Assembly: GCF_001441165.1 (NCBI RefSeq)
Contig: NZ_CP013126.1
Span: forward strand, 1,951,551 to 2,015,550
Length of the DNA stretch: 64,000 nucleotides
Origin: Acidipropionibacterium acidipropionici
Lineage (GTDB): Bacteria; Actinomycetota; Actinomycetes; Propionibacteriales; Propionibacteriaceae
Direction of reading: 5' to 3'
The translations under genes and the position numbers were made by a program. Shown in pieces: positions 7,579-15,173 of the stretch; position 1 is the stretch's first letter, and each line of letters begins with the position of its first letter. Below the pieces are notes generated by a model. That model did not search any database, was not told where the DNA came from, and saw only the letters and a list, made by a program, of their open reading frames with translations.

Positions 7579-8820
7579 TCACCGAGTGGCCGCGCTGTGA
7601 ATCGCCCGGTCCACCGCGTCGCAGCCGTCCTCCGACGCCATCTCGGCGGCCACCTCCCGGGCCCGTGGCGCCCTGGTGCCGGCTTCGATGACGGCATCCC
7701 CGAGGCGCCGTGCGTCCAGCCCCCGTACCTTCACCGGCGCTGCGGCGATGCCCGCGGCGTGTGCTCGCCCGGCCCACCAGGACTGGTCCCCGCCCATCGG
7801 GACGATGACCTGGGGGACGCCGGCGCGGGCCGCGGCATGCAGCGTCCCCGCCCCGCCGTGGTGGACGATCACCGCCATCCTCGGGAACAGGATGTCGTGC
7901 GGCACCCGGGCGATGACATGGAGGTTCGGGCCGGACGGCAGATCGACCCCGGACCATCCCGGGGAGAAGACCACCCGGCGCTCACGCGCCAGTCCCAGGA
8001 CGGCGTCGCGCACCCGGTCGGCATCGGGGACGGCCATCGAGCCGAATCCGACGTACACCGGCGCGGGGCCGGTATCCAGGAACGACAGAAGGTCGGGGTC
8101 GAGGCCTTCGGTGAGAGCGTCGGCCGATCCTCGCTCGACCGCTTCGGCGAGATCGCCGACCACCCTGGCGGACGCCGGCCAGTCTGTCGGCTCGGCCAGC
8201 AGGGCGGGGGAGACCGCGTACAGAGTGGGGTGGTCGTCGAAACGCAGGGGAAGCGGCTGCATGCCCCACTCGCGGTACACCGGACGAAGCGCGCGGCCGA
8301 AGGCGCCCCACAGAAGATGCTGGATCAGCGCGTTGGTGGGCCGGTTGACCACCCTTGGCACCGGAAGCAGAGCCAGCGGCGAGGAGAAGGCGGAGGTCGG
8401 CACGATCGGGAACATCGTCACGCCCACGAATGGTCGCCCCGCCGCTGCGGCGGCCACCTGGCAGGCCTGCGCTCCCAGACCGGAGCCGACGACGACGTCC
8501 GCCTCCTCGGCGGCCTGCCGGGTCTGGCGGGCCCACTCGGCGATGCGGCGGAACCCCAGCTGGAGGGTCGGATCGCCCTTGGCCCGCCGGCGGGCCGCCC
8601 GCAGATCACCGGCCAGCGCCTCGGCGTCCAGACCGAGGCTACGGGCCCTGTCCGCACCGTCTCGCTCGAGTAGCAGCCTCACCCGGTCCCCGTGGCCCTG
8701 CATGTGCCGGGCCAGGGTGATCAGGGGGGCGCTGTCGCCCTCGGAGCCGTAGGAGGAGATGACGACGCGCAAGGGCTGGCCGTCATGGCGGTGAAGCTTC
8801 GGGCCGGGGTCGGTAGTCAT
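7579..8820 (-). CDS. GT1-family glycosyltransferase
   Basis: A 413-residue glycosyltransferase of the GT-B fold, related to macrolide, sterol and rhamnosyl transferases. The N-terminal domain has the SSYGSEGDSAPLITLA loop. The C-terminal nucleotide-sugar site shows VYVGFGSMA, VHHGGAGTLHAAARAGVP and MGGDQSWWAGR, the usual UDP/TDP-sugar signature. Its ATG overlaps the stop of the upstream esterase by 4 bp, so the two were one operon that may decorate or process a common lipid or small molecule. The acceptor is unknown. Confidence 0.88.
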   Translation of the reverse strand: MTTDPGPKLHRHDGQPLRVVISSYGSEGDSAPLITLARHMQGHGDRVRLLLERDGADRARSLGLDAEALAGDLRAARRRAKGDPTLQLGFRRIAEWARQTRQAAEEADVVVGSGLGAQACQVAAAAAGRPFVGVTMFPIVPTSAFSSPLALLPVPRVVNRPTNALIQHLLWGAFGRALRPVYREWGMQPLPLRFDDHPTLYAVSPALLAEPTDWPASARVVGDLAEAVERGSADALTEGLDPDLLSFLDTGPAPVYVGFGSMAVPDADRVRDAVLGLARERRVVFSPGWSGVDLPSGPNLHVIARVPHDILFPRMAVIVHHGGAGTLHAAARAGVPQVIVPMGGDQSWWAGRAHAAGIAAAPVKVRGLDARRLGDAVIEAGTRAPRAREVAAEMASEDGCDAVDRAIHSAATR

Positions 8821-9876
8821 TGCGCCAGGGCGATCGACGCGGGTTGTGCTGCGGTCCCCTCGCCGATAACGCGGCCCAGCGCTGCGACCATCGAGGAGCG
8901 GAACATCTTCATCGACGGGACGAAACCGAGCGCTTCGGCGGCATGGAACATCCCCTCCACCTCGTGGAGCTCCACGTCGACCCCGGCCTCACGGAGCCGG
9001 TGCGCGTAGTCGGCGGCCTCATCATGGAAGAGGTCGATCGTGCCCACCCCCGATCCATGCAGGCGGCAGCCCCGCGAGGTCCTCCCGGCGGGCCGCCGAT
9101 GCGTAGCGGCGGGGCTCATCCGGGCTGATCGGATGGCCGAGAAACCACTGCCAGGCGGCCCGGTTCTGTCCGGGATTCCAGACCAGCCGACCGACGTCAC
9201 GGCCACGGTCCGCCAGCACGGTGCGGTCGTCCAGCATGGGATAGACCAGTGCCTGGAAGGCCACCGGCACGCCACGGTCCTGGGCCATCTGCGTCACGAT
9301 GGCGGCCAGGCCCCCGCCCGCCGATTCACCGCCCACGGCGACGCGCTGCGGGTCGATGCCGAGTTCGGCGGCGTGGGCGTGCAGCCAGGACAGTGCCGCG
9401 AAGCAGTCCTCGGGTCCGGCCGGGAAGGGGTGCTCGGGGGCCAGGCGGTAGGCGGGGCTGATGACGACCGCGCCGAGCTCCTCGGCGACGCGGGTGCACA
9501 CACCGTGGTCCATCCAGGGGCTGCCGATGACCATGCCGCCGCCGTGGAGCCACAGCACGGCACCGCTCTGGCGTTGGCGACCGGGCGGGTCGTACTGGAA
9601 CGCCGGGATATCGGCCCCGTCGGGGCCCGGAATGGTGATGGGCCGTCCGATGCCCCTCGGGACGAGACGGTCGAGCAGGCGTCCCCCGGCGGCGGGCGGC
9701 CGCGACACCTCCGACCAGTCGGCGGTGAGGATGCCGCGGGGGATCAGCGGCACGTAGCGACGCAGGTCGGGCGCCACGGCGCTCATCAGCCCGGCGGTGG
9801 ATCGGCGACGCCGTCCGATCAGGAATGCCAGGGATGCGATCGCGGCAGCGGCGGCGGCGCCTCGTCGATAGGTCAT
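8817..9876 (-). pseudogene. HSL-type alpha/beta hydrolase (esterase), frameshifted
   Basis: The first frame starts at ATG 9876 with a hydrophobic N-terminal segment (signal or membrane anchor, residues about 6-22). It contains the hormone-sensitive-lipase motif LHGGGMVIGS and the nucleophile elbow GGESAGGG. The frame breaks after PPAWIG at a run of five C on the plus strand (9047-9051). With one base fewer it continues VGTIDLFHDEAADYA (catalytic Asp) and HEVEGMFH (catalytic His) to the stop at 8817. As sequenced, the Asp and His of the triad are lost. Either real decay or a homopolymer error. Overlaps the glycosyltransferase start by 4 bp. Confidence 0.75.
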
Positions 9877-9885
9877 GGCCAGATG

Positions 9886-10878
9886 CTATCCATCCTTCGA
9901 GAGTGCCCCTCGGTCGCCGGCTGTGCAGGCGGCTGCGAGGCGCGCCGCCCGCCCGGCCAAGAATGCGCGATATGCGTCGGGGGACTCGACGGTGAAGTCG
10001 ACGTCGGACAGGACCAGCGCGACGGTGAGCCACTCGTAGGAGTCGACGTGGGCCACATATCGGCAGGTGCCGTCGTCGAGGGGCTCGAGTGTCCCGTCGA
10101 TCCGGTAGAGCCTTGACGCTGCCTCGGAGGCGTCGGCGTGAAGGGTGAGCACGACGGTGAGCTCGGGGGCCCCGACGAAGCGTTCGCGCAGGTAGGCCTG
10201 CAGGTCGTCGGCCGGTAGCGGTCTGGGGGCGAAGGGCCCGCCCGGCTCGGGGTCGCTGCGGAAGCGGTCCAGCCGGAAGGTGCGCCAGTCGTGGCGGTCG
10301 CGGTCCCAGGCGAGGAGGTACCAGCGCTGTCGGAGCTGGATCAGCCGGATCGGTTCGACCTCGCGACGGGCGGTGCCGTTCCGGCTCTGGTACGTGAAGG
10401 AGACACGGGTGGTCTGCGAGACGGCGCGGGCGAGCGTCGTCAACAGGGCCGGAGTGGGGAGGGCGGACGCCGTGGCGGAGATCTCGACGGCCGCCATGAG
10501 GCCGTCGGTGGTGCGCCGCAGGCGCGGCGGAAGGAGCCGTCTCAGCTTGTCGGCGGCCCGCCCGGCGGCCTCTGCGGTGGAGCCTCCGCCGACGTCGGCT
10601 GCCGCCGCGAGACGCAGCCCCAGCACGGTGGCCACGGCCTCGTCGTCCTCGAGCATGAGCGGCGGAAGGGCTCGCCCGGCCACCAGCTGGTAGTGGCCGC
10701 CGGGTCCTCGGGCGCTGCGCACCGGGTAGCCGAGCTCGCGGAGGAAGTCGATGTCGCGGCGCAGGGTCCTGGGTGTGGCACCGGTGGCCTGCGCCAGGTC
10801 GGCGGCCGGCCACTGCCGCCCGCTCTGCAGCAGAGACAGCAGTCGCAACATGCGCTCGCGCGGCGTCTGCGTCGACAT
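9886..10878 (-). CDS. WYL-domain transcriptional regulator
   Basis: A DeoR-like HTH plus WYL protein of 330 residues. Residues 5-55 hold the winged helix (RMLRLLSLLQSGRQWPAADL and TPRTLRRDIDFLRELGYPV). The middle holds a WYL core whose motif reads RWYLLAWDRDRHDWRTFRLDR, followed by a WCX-type C-terminal extension. The ATG at 10878 precedes MSTQTPRERML; the open frame further upstream crosses the intergenic region and is rejected. It is divergent from the UvrA-like gene and probably controls it. Confidence 0.87.
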   Translation of the reverse strand: MSTQTPRERMLRLLSLLQSGRQWPAADLAQATGATPRTLRRDIDFLRELGYPVRSARGPGGHYQLVAGRALPPLMLEDDEAVATVLGLRLAAAADVGGGSTAEAAGRAADKLRRLLPPRLRRTTDGLMAAVEISATASALPTPALLTTLARAVSQTTRVSFTYQSRNGTARREVEPIRLIQLRQRWYLLAWDRDRHDWRTFRLDRFRSDPEPGGPFAPRPLPADDLQAYLRERFVGAPELTVVLTLHADASEAASRLYRIDGTLEPLDDGTCRYVAHVDSYEWLTVALVLSDVDFTVESPDAYRAFLAGRAARLAAACTAGDRGALSKDG

Positions 10879-10915
10879 GTCGGCCCCTTCCGCTGGGTCG
10901 CAGCGACCAGAATTG

Positions 10916-10938
10916 TTGTGGTCACTATCTGTCCACAA
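10916..10938. promoter_or_regulatory. candidate operator TTGTGG-N11-CCACAA
   Basis: A perfect 6-bp dyad between the divergent WYL-regulator and UvrA-like genes. It sits just upstream of the -10 hexamer of the latter, so the WYL regulator could switch both genes from it. The assignment is positional. Confidence 0.5.
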
Positions 10939-10945
10939 TCGATCG

Positions 10946-10951
10946 TAGCCT
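10946..10951 (+). promoter_or_regulatory. -10 hexamer, leaderless-type, of the UvrA-like gene
   Basis: TAGCCT followed by 6 nt and the ATG at 10958. No Shine-Dalgarno is present in between. Confidence 0.5.
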
Positions 10952-10957
10952 GAAGAC

Positions 10958-13309
10958 ATGATCGAGGACACGGCAGACAGACGGATCGACCGCGCCGCCT
11001 GGATCACGGTCGAGGGGGCGCGCACCCACAACCTTCAGGAAGTGTCTGTGCGGGTGCCCAAGCACCGCATCACGGTGTTCACCGGCGTCTCCGGATCAGG
11101 AAAATCGTCGCTGGCCTTCGGCACCATCGCTGCCGAGGCCCAGCGCCTGGTCGGAGACTCCTACCCGCTGTTCGTGCGCAACCGACTGCCGCACATCGGA
11201 CGGGCCGACGTCGATCACGTCGACGGACTCATGTTCACCACCGTCGTCGACCAGCGGCCGTTGGGCGGAAACGCCCGCTCCACGGTCGGCACCGCCAGCG
11301 ACGTCGCTCCGCTGCTGCGCATGCTCTTCTCACGAGTCGGCGAGCCCTCGGCGGGGTACTCTCCGGCCTACTCGTTCAACGACCCCAGCGGCATGTGCCC
11401 GTCATGCGAGGGCCTGGGAACCGTCGACGACATCGACCTCGAGGCGCTGCTGGACCGCTCCCGCAGCCTCAATGAGGGGGCCATCCGATTCCCCACCTTC
11501 AGGCCCGGAACCTTCCGGTGGAAGCGGATGGTCCACTCGGGGCTCGTCGACCCCGATGCGCCCTTGTCGCAGCTCAGCGACGCCGATCTGGAGACCCTGC
11601 TGTACGCCGAGGACCTGCCCCTGGAGCACCCCGACCCGCAGTATCCGAAGTCGAGCAACTTCGACGGCGTCATCCCCAGACTGCGCGACTCCTACCTGCG
11701 CAGGACGCCCTCGCACCTCACCGAGGACGTCAAGGAGGGGCTGGCCCGCGTCGTCACCCGGCGCACCTGCCCCGACTGCGACGGTGCGCGGGTCAATGCC
11801 GCGGCCCGGGAGAGCCGGATCGACGGGCTCTCGATCGTGGACTGGCAGCAGCTGCCGGTCTCCGATCTGCGGCAGGTCGCGGCCTCGGTCCACGACCCCC
11901 GGGTGACGCCGCTGGTCGAGGCGATCGGGGAGCGACTGGAGGCGATGGACGCGGTGGGCCTGGGCTATCTCAGCCTCGACCGGCTCTCGCGGACCCTGTC
12001 GGGCGGCGAGGCCCAGCGCATCAAGATCATCCGGCACCTCGGCAGCGCGCTGAGCGACGTCTGCTACATCTTCGACGAGCCGAGCGCCGGGCTGCATCCC
12101 CATGACGTCGGCCGCCTCACCGCGATCCTGAGGCGGCTGCGCGACGCCCACAACACCGTCCTGGTGGTCGAGCACCACCCCGACGTCATCGCCGCCGCCG
12201 ACCACGTCATCGACCTGGGACCCGGGGGCGGGGCCCAGGGCGGGCGCATCCAGTTCGAGGGCGGCCCCGAGGCGCTGAGACGATCCGTGACGGCGACCGG
12301 ACGGATACTGGGCCGCCCGGTCCGCATCAACGACCGGCCCCGTGCCGCCCGCGGGTGGGTGTCCCTCGAGAACGCGAACCTCCACAACCTGCGCGACGTC
12401 ACCGTCGACATCCCGCTCGGCGTGCTGACCGCCGTCTCCGGCGTCGCCGGATCGGGCAAGAGCTCACTCATCGCCGAGGAGCTGCCGCGCCGGCACCCCG
12501 AGTTCACGGTTGTGGGCCAGGAGCCCCTGCACGGCGGCGGCCGCTCCACCCCGGCCACCGTGCTGGGTATCGCCGAGCCCATCCGCGACGCCTTCGCCAG
12601 GGCCACCGGGCTGGCGGCGTCGTGGTTCAGCGCCAACGGCCGCGGCGCCTGCCCGGCATGCCGGGGCCGGGGCGTCATCACCACCGACCTGGCCTTCCTC
12701 GACGACGTCTCCACCACCTGCGAGGCCTGCGGGGGCACACGCTTCAACCCGACCACCCTGGCCGCCACGATGGGCGGCCGCACGATCGCCGACGTCCTGG
12801 CGATGAATGCGCGCCGGGCGGCCGACCTGCTCCCGGAGCCCCGGATCGCCGGCAGGCTGAGGTGGCTGGCCGACGTCGGCCTGGGCTACCTGGCGATCGG
12901 CCAGGGGGCCGACACCCTGTCGGGCGGGGAGCGTCAGCGCCTTCTGCTGGCCCGGCGGCTGGCCGAGACACCGGAGCCCTCCCGGTTGCGCCTGGTCCTC
13001 GACGAACCCACCGCCGGCCTGCACGGAGCCGACGTCGACCGCCTCCTGAGGCTGTTCGACAGGCTTGTCGACGCCGGGGCGACGATCCTGGCGATCGAGC
13101 ACAACCAGCGCGTCATCGCCCACGCCGACCACATCATCGACCTGGGCCCGGGTGCCGGCCATGACGGCGGCACGGTGGTCTACCAGGGGCCGCCGGCGGG
13201 GCTGGCGGCCGACCGGCGCTCGGTGACCGGCGCGTATCTGAGGGATGCGGCCCGGCCCCGGTCAGGGGGCCCGGACGCGATGGCCGGCCGGAACAAGGCC
13301 CGGTCATGA
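10958..13309 (+). CDS. UvrA-like ABC-class ATPase
   Basis: A 783-residue protein with two UvrA-type ABC modules. The first has Walker A GVSGSGKSS, zinc-type motifs CPSCEGLG and CPDCDGAR, signature LSGGEAQR and Walker B CYIFDEPSAGLHP. The second has GVAGSGKSS, CPACRGRG and CEACGGTR, LSGGERQR and LVLDEPTAGLHG. It is shorter than canonical UvrA (about 950 residues), matching the UvrA2/DrrC group in which the UvrB-binding region is reduced. That group is associated with resistance to DNA-binding drugs rather than general excision repair. Divergence from a WYL regulator, a class often DNA-damage or drug responsive, supports an inducible resistance role. Confidence 0.9.
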   Translation: MIEDTADRRIDRAAWITVEGARTHNLQEVSVRVPKHRITVFTGVSGSGKSSLAFGTIAAEAQRLVGDSYPLFVRNRLPHIGRADVDHVDGLMFTTVVDQRPLGGNARSTVGTASDVAPLLRMLFSRVGEPSAGYSPAYSFNDPSGMCPSCEGLGTVDDIDLEALLDRSRSLNEGAIRFPTFRPGTFRWKRMVHSGLVDPDAPLSQLSDADLETLLYAEDLPLEHPDPQYPKSSNFDGVIPRLRDSYLRRTPSHLTEDVKEGLARVVTRRTCPDCDGARVNAAARESRIDGLSIVDWQQLPVSDLRQVAASVHDPRVTPLVEAIGERLEAMDAVGLGYLSLDRLSRTLSGGEAQRIKIIRHLGSALSDVCYIFDEPSAGLHPHDVGRLTAILRRLRDAHNTVLVVEHHPDVIAAADHVIDLGPGGGAQGGRIQFEGGPEALRRSVTATGRILGRPVRINDRPRAARGWVSLENANLHNLRDVTVDIPLGVLTAVSGVAGSGKSSLIAEELPRRHPEFTVVGQEPLHGGGRSTPATVLGIAEPIRDAFARATGLAASWFSANGRGACPACRGRGVITTDLAFLDDVSTTCEACGGTRFNPTTLAATMGGRTIADVLAMNARRAADLLPEPRIAGRLRWLADVGLGYLAIGQGADTLSGGERQRLLLARRLAETPEPSRLRLVLDEPTAGLHGADVDRLLRLFDRLVDAGATILAIEHNQRVIAHADHIIDLGPGAGHDGGTVVYQGPPAGLAADRRSVTGAYLRDAARPRSGGPDAMAGRNKARS

Positions 13310-13415
13310 CACGGCCGGGTGATATACAGGCGCGATTCGACGGTGCCGTCGATCGCCGGGGATCCCGAGGACTCCGGCGACCCGGGGCGGCATCGCAGAA
13401 TCTGGGAGGTCACCG

Positions 13416-14459
13416 ATGACCGTCAACCAATCCCTGAATGCTCCTGCGACGGGGCCGGGCCCGACCGCCCGTCGTCACGGGAGGGCGCGCCTGGTCGTCG
13501 GCTACCTGGCGATCGCGGCGATCCTGCCGTACTTCCTTCTCAAACTGGCCTGGCTCGCCGGATCCACGGTCGGCATCGCGACGACGTCGCCGATCGACGC
13601 AGACGTCCTTCGGGGAGGCAATGCGGTGACCATGGCGTTGGAGGTGGTCGCGGCGTTCATCATTCTGGCCTTCACCCATTCCTGGGGGCTGCGGGCCCCG
13701 GCCTGGCTCGTCCTGGCACCGGCGTGGGTGGGCACCGGGCTGCTCGCCCCGTTCATCCTCACCGGTCCGGTGGTCGCCGGATCCGGATCGGCGGGGGACG
13801 GATCTCTGGAGCCGTGGGTGGGGCCGCTGGTCTATCTGGGGTTCGGAGCCCAGGCGGTCGGCATCGTCGTGTCCTTCGTGCTCTATGTGAGGGCCCGATG
13901 GCCGCAGGCCCTCGGCGGCAGGGTGCAGGACCGCTCCGGTGGGCCGTATCAGCCCGCCCTGGACTTCCTTCTCGCCGTGATGATCGTCCTGTTCGCCGTG
14001 GTCGGCGCGGCGCGCGCGATGTGGGCCGGGGGATCGGGAGTTGGGCTGGGCGAGGACCGGGCCGCCGGGCGGGGCCCGGCCGAGCAGATGGCCGACGCCG
14101 GGACCGCGGTGTTCGCGGTGGCCGCCGCGATCGGCCTGTGGATGCTGATCCGGCGCACCCCGGGCCGGTCCCGGACCTGGGTGCCGCTCGTGATGGCCTG
14201 GATCGGTGGCGGTGCCCTGTTCGGCAGTGGCCTCTACCCGATGGTGCTTCTTCTCCTCGGGACCGCCGGGCTCGGCCCGGGCGGCTCCGGGGAGGGCCTA
14301 GTGCCCTTCGTCGACCTCACCCAGGTGGTCGTCGGCACGGTGTCGGCCGTCACCGGGGTCTTCCTGCTCGTCGGTCTCGGCCGATGTCCGGTCGGCTCGC
14401 GACGGCTGCCCGAGGCGCCTCAGGCGCCCGACGCGCTCGGGGATCGGCGGACGGCGTAG
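13416..14459 (+). CDS. multi-pass membrane protein
   Basis: A 347-residue protein with about eight hydrophobic segments (for example VVGYLAIAAILPYFLLKLAW near residue 30 and further helices up to residue 325), separated by a Gly-rich loop near 205-225. The Shine-Dalgarno GGGAGGT lies a few bases before the ATG. I recognise no transport or enzymatic signature. Its 3' end overlaps the RibD-like gene on the opposite strand by 40 bp, so the two transcripts are antisense at their ends. Confidence 0.75.
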   Translation: MTVNQSLNAPATGPGPTARRHGRARLVVGYLAIAAILPYFLLKLAWLAGSTVGIATTSPIDADVLRGGNAVTMALEVVAAFIILAFTHSWGLRAPAWLVLAPAWVGTGLLAPFILTGPVVAGSGSAGDGSLEPWVGPLVYLGFGAQAVGIVVSFVLYVRARWPQALGGRVQDRSGGPYQPALDFLLAVMIVLFAVVGAARAMWAGGSGVGLGEDRAAGRGPAEQMADAGTAVFAVAAAIGLWMLIRRTPGRSRTWVPLVMAWIGGGALFGSGLYPMVLLLLGTAGLGPGGSGEGLVPFVDLTQVVVGTVSAVTGVFLLVGLGRCPVGSRRLPEAPQAPDALGDRRTA

Positions 14460-15085
14460 CGCAGGTGCAGCGCCTGGGCGCCCTGTCGCGCGCTCAGCGG
14501 TTCCAGCTCGATCTGCTCTGCCGGCAGCCCGTCGAAGAGTCGCCGTCCCTGTCCCAGCAGCACCGGGATCATGTGGAGCTGGATCTCGTCGAGCAGGCCG
14601 GCGCGGAGCATGCGCTGCGCCACCCCCGCGCCGTGGACCATGACATTGCGCTCTCCGGCCGCGGCCTTCGCCCGGTGCACGGCGTCGGCCAGATCGCTGA
14701 TGTAGCTGACCAGCGGGAGGTCCGCGAACTCGGGCGGGGCGGGGTGGCGGCTGAGGATGAAGATGGGGACGCCGTCGTGGTGGTCGCCTCCCCAGCCGTC
14801 TGCGGGCTCGAAGGTGCCGCGTCCTGCCAGCACCGAGCCCGTCGCCATGAACTCGTCCCACACCTGGCGGTCGACGCCGGTGAGGCGGTCCGCGACCGAT
14901 CCGCCGTCGTGGACGCCGTGGTCGCCGAACCACTCCGCCTGGTCATCGGCGGGTGATCGGCCGGCTCCGAAGACCCACTCGTGGAGACGCTCCCCGCCGT
15001 CCCCGAGGCCATTGGTCCGCGAGACATTGGGCCCGGCGATGAAGCCGTCCACCGATATCGACATGTAGAGCACAGTCGCTGACAT
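14420..15085 (-). CDS. RibD C-terminal/dihydrofolate-reductase-like protein
   Basis: A 221-residue protein of the RibD_C (bacterial bifunctional deaminase-reductase C-terminal) family. It opens with the strand and NADP-loop pattern LYMSISVDGFIAGPNVS. It continues with GSVLAGRGTFEPADGW and IFILSRHP, then NVMVHGAGVAQRMLRAGLLDEI and the terminal PVLLGQGRRLFDGL. Stand-alone relatives are NADPH-dependent reductases of unknown substrate; no deaminase domain is attached. AAGGAGG favours the second of two tandem ATGs (15085). Confidence 0.87.
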   Translation of the reverse strand: MSATVLYMSISVDGFIAGPNVSRTNGLGDGGERLHEWVFGAGRSPADDQAEWFGDHGVHDGGSVADRLTGVDRQVWDEFMATGSVLAGRGTFEPADGWGGDHHDGVPIFILSRHPAPPEFADLPLVSYISDLADAVHRAKAAAGERNVMVHGAGVAQRMLRAGLLDEIQLHMIPVLLGQGRRLFDGLPAEQIELEPLSARQGAQALHLRYAVRRSPSASGA

Positions 15086-15173
15086 CATCGGCCTCCTTGT
15101 CATGGGGCGTGGGGGCACGGTACCCCGGCGAGGGATCCCCGGCCCTTCCGGGGACCGCCGGGCGAGGAGACGT

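Noticed and set aside
14420-14459. Frameshift or mis-annotation at the overlap of the membrane protein and RibD-like genes
   Set aside because: Both 3' ends look natural and convergent overlaps of this size are common in compact G+C-rich genomes.
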